From Bacillota bacterium (lineage in GTDB: Bacteria > Bacillota > UBA4882 > UBA10575), in assembly GCA_012837715.1 (NCBI GenBank), contig DUQR01000031.1, forward strand, positions 27,148 to 91,147: a DNA stretch of 64,000 bases, read 5' to 3'. Shown piece after piece: positions 62,604-64,000 of the stretch (positions are counted from its first letter, which is position 1; each line of letters opens with the position of its first letter). Under the pieces are notes generated by a model that worked only from the letters and a program-made list of their open reading frames with translations, made no database searches and was not told where the DNA came from. The translations under genes and the position numbers were made by a program.

Positions 62604-63866
62604 TTAGAAGCTAAGTTTGGCCTGGATAGAAAGGGACGGTCTGATTAATTCAATTTTTGCTCCGCCTACCTCCCAAGTTCCGTTAAATTCGCTGCCTTTT
62701 TCGCCGCAAGGCACCACTGAAGCCAGGACGATTTCGAGATTATCGGCGGCATTGTAGCTTAGTTCGGGCTGTAAGATAAAGCTGCCGTCATTGGCATTGA
62801 TGAGACTCCCGAACATAAATGTGTAGTAATCGAGAAAGTATTTTTCCAAAGCGACAAGCAGATAATCTTCCGCCTGAAGCAGCTGGCCGGTGGATAACCC
62901 TTTGATTAAATTGTAATCGGTTTTCTTCGTCACACCCCGCCCTTGATGGTAGTACTCCATCCGGAGCGTCAGATCGGCGCCGGCGAAAAGATAGTCCCCA
63001 CCCACACAGTACTCCAGCAAATCTTTGGTCCGGCGCCCGGAAAAATCAAACCTCCCCTCTACATTTCGGGGTACATTAAGCGCCGCTTCGCCGTAAACGG
63101 CGATATTCCCCACCGCGCCAGCAAAATCGGTGCCAAGGTAATATTCTTGATGATAATTTTGCGTTTCCGGCCGATACAATACTTCTCTAATCCAGCTGGC
63201 GGAAAAATCAAAGGCCCCCCAGATTTTCTGTACTTTGATGCCATAAGGAATCCGGTCCCACTCCCCCGCCTCGGGTCGCCAGGTACGCATCTTATCTTCA
63301 AAGGCTAGATAAACCTGGAAGGCGGTGTGATCGTTAAGAGCGTAACTAGATAGAAGCCCAAGGGTGCCCGGCGTCTCTTCAGAAAAATCATCCAAAAAGG
63401 AACCGGGATGGGTTTTTGCCGTGGGATTAAAGGCATAACCCGTCCCCCACCCAATCGGAATTTTTCCGAATTGGACGTCCATCCTTCCCAGGTTAACCAT
63501 CCCCCAAAGGTGGTCAATTTGAAGGTTTAATTGATCAGAAGCGTTCGTAAGGCTTTCACCTGTTGCTCCTGGGAAGAGAGTTGTCAAATAAGCGGGGTGC
63601 TGATTACCTGTGCGGTAATCATTATTTAGTTCCATATGGAAGGAGAGGTTTGGACCGGGGTTCCAATCGCCTTTCAAGCGAAAATAAAAGACGTTGCCAA
63701 AATCCTCTTTGGTGAAGTTTAAATTGTACAGGATGTAACCATACAGACTCCCTTCCTCCGATTTAAGTCCCAGAAAATCTGTTGTCTCCTGCGCGAAAAC
63801 CACGGAAGCGGCCGGGAAGAGCAGGAGAAAAAAGCTGAGTGTCAGCGCCAGCTCGTATTTTTTCAT
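62604..63866 (-). CDS. predicted outer-membrane beta-barrel protein
   Basis: A 420-residue precursor with a clear signal peptide (about 1-26, cut after VVFAQ). The mature part alternates polar and aromatic/hydrophobic residues in short strands with Asn/Asp/Gly turns (for example LYGYILYNLNF, VFYFRLKGDW, LSFHMELNNDY, VQFGKIPIGWGTGYAF), as in transmembrane barrels, and its last residues are IQAKLSF with C-terminal Phe, the Bam insertion signal. No membrane helices other than the signal. This would require an outer membrane. Function may be porin-like or tied to the gene just upstream. I infer the fold from pattern, not a recognised family. Confidence 0.75.
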   Translation of the reverse strand: MKKYELALTLSFFLLLFPAASVVFAQETTDFLGLKSEEGSLYGYILYNLNFTKEDFGNVFYFRLKGDWNPGPNLSFHMELNNDYRTGNQHPAYLTTLFPGATGESLTNASDQLNLQIDHLWGMVNLGRMDVQFGKIPIGWGTGYAFNPTAKTHPGSFLDDFSEETPGTLGLLSSYALNDHTAFQVYLAFEDKMRTWRPEAGEWDRIPYGIKVQKIWGAFDFSASWIREVLYRPETQNYHQEYYLGTDFAGAVGNIAVYGEAALNVPRNVEGRFDFSGRRTKDLLEYCVGGDYLFAGADLTLRMEYYHQGRGVTKKTDYNLIKGLSTGQLLQAEDYLLVALEKYFLDYYTFMFGSLINANDGSFILQPELSYNAADNLEIVLASVVPCGEKGSEFNGTWEVGGAKIELIRPSLSIQAKLSF

Positions 63867-63920
63867 AGTTTACCTCCTTTTTAAGATTAAGAAGCTTCCC
63901 GCCATTGGCAAGAAAATATC

Positions 63921-63951
63921 TCAGCCGGAGCACACCATCGGCTCCGGCTGA
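63921..63951 (-). terminator. terminator-like hairpin between the edge gene and the barrel gene
   Basis: TCAGCCGGAGC / GCTCCGGCTGA (11 bp, 9-base loop), with ATATTTTC on the minus strand. Located just after the stop of the gene at the right edge. Confidence 0.6.
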
Positions 63952-63959
63952 TGCGCTTA

Positions 63960-64000
63960 TTAACGGTAAAAACGGGTTGGGTTGAAGTATTTCTCGTCAA
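63960..64000 (-). CDS. C-terminal end of a gene entering from the right edge
   Basis: Twelve codons and a stop (DEKYFNPTRFYR). A stop, then a terminator-like hairpin, then a co-directional gene fits the end of a real gene. Too short to name. Confidence 0.5.
   Translation of the reverse strand, partial: DEKYFNPTRFYR

Overview
The window reads as a chromosome segment of a fermentative, saccharolytic anaerobe of the Bacillota. Strong AGGAGG-type ribosome binding sites, many GTG/TTG starts and intrinsic terminators support this, together with ECF vitamin transport, an AraR-type arabinose regulator, a Crp-ferredoxin-Hcp nitrosative-stress cluster and a TipA-like MerR regulator. The last complete gene encodes a signal-peptide-bearing predicted beta-barrel that ends in Phe. 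A PbpC and a thioester alpha-2-macroglobulin lie side by side at 19.5-27.5 kb. Together these suggest a diderm (outer-membrane) Firmicute; that placement is inference. No rRNA, tRNA, CRISPR array or intact insertion sequence was seen.

Layout. 0-2.3 kb: BMP-family ABC uptake (ATPase cut by the left edge). 2.5-7.3 kb: two multidomain histidine kinases. 7.7-10.3 kb: polar amino-acid ABC transporter. 10.4-11.1 kb: HAD phosphatase. 11.4-14.8 kb: sugar ABC operon behind an 18-bp LacI-like palindrome. 15.3-16.1 kb: self-regulated MerR/TipA gene. 16.2-19.5 kb: crp / ferredoxin / hcp. 19.5-27.5 kb: pbpC and alpha-2-macroglobulin. 27.5-28.5 kb: scar of a second crp-hcp locus, then a hemerythrin-like gene. 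28.5-35.1 kb: type I restriction-modification system with a frameshifted hsdM and a dead ParDE-like module between hsdS and hsdR. 35.5-37.1 kb: flavin reductase and a DUF2935 protein. 37.3-42.0 kb: complete ECF transporter, kinase and DUF3842, with a riboswitch-like leader ending in a terminator. 42.2-46.3 kb: metallohydrolase, GNAT fragment, VWA/HTH pair and an attenuated ABC-F gene. 46.9-47.3 kb: VbhA antitoxin with a truncated Fic toxin. 47.7-48.7 kb: AEC permease. 48.9-54.1 kb: arabinose operon and AraR. 54-58.8 kb: CBS protein, lipoprotein, old-yellow-enzyme reductase and MATE pump. 58.9-61.5 kb: CadA-like ATPase and ArsR regulator. 61.9-64 kb: RluA-type synthase, outer-membrane barrel and the tail of one more gene.

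Three themes recur. First, at three ABC loci a terminator hairpin follows the binding-protein gene, which would make more binding protein than membrane parts. Second, leader control is frequent: the ECF operon and the ABC-F gene each have a terminator just before the start codon. Third, there is visible gene decay: the second crp-hcp locus, two toxin-antitoxin modules, an acetyltransferase and hsdM are all broken. The strongest candidates for something undescribed are the ECF/kinase/DUF3842 operon with its leader RNA, and the attenuator of the ABC-F gene, whose SD is part of the terminator and whose start appears to be ATT.
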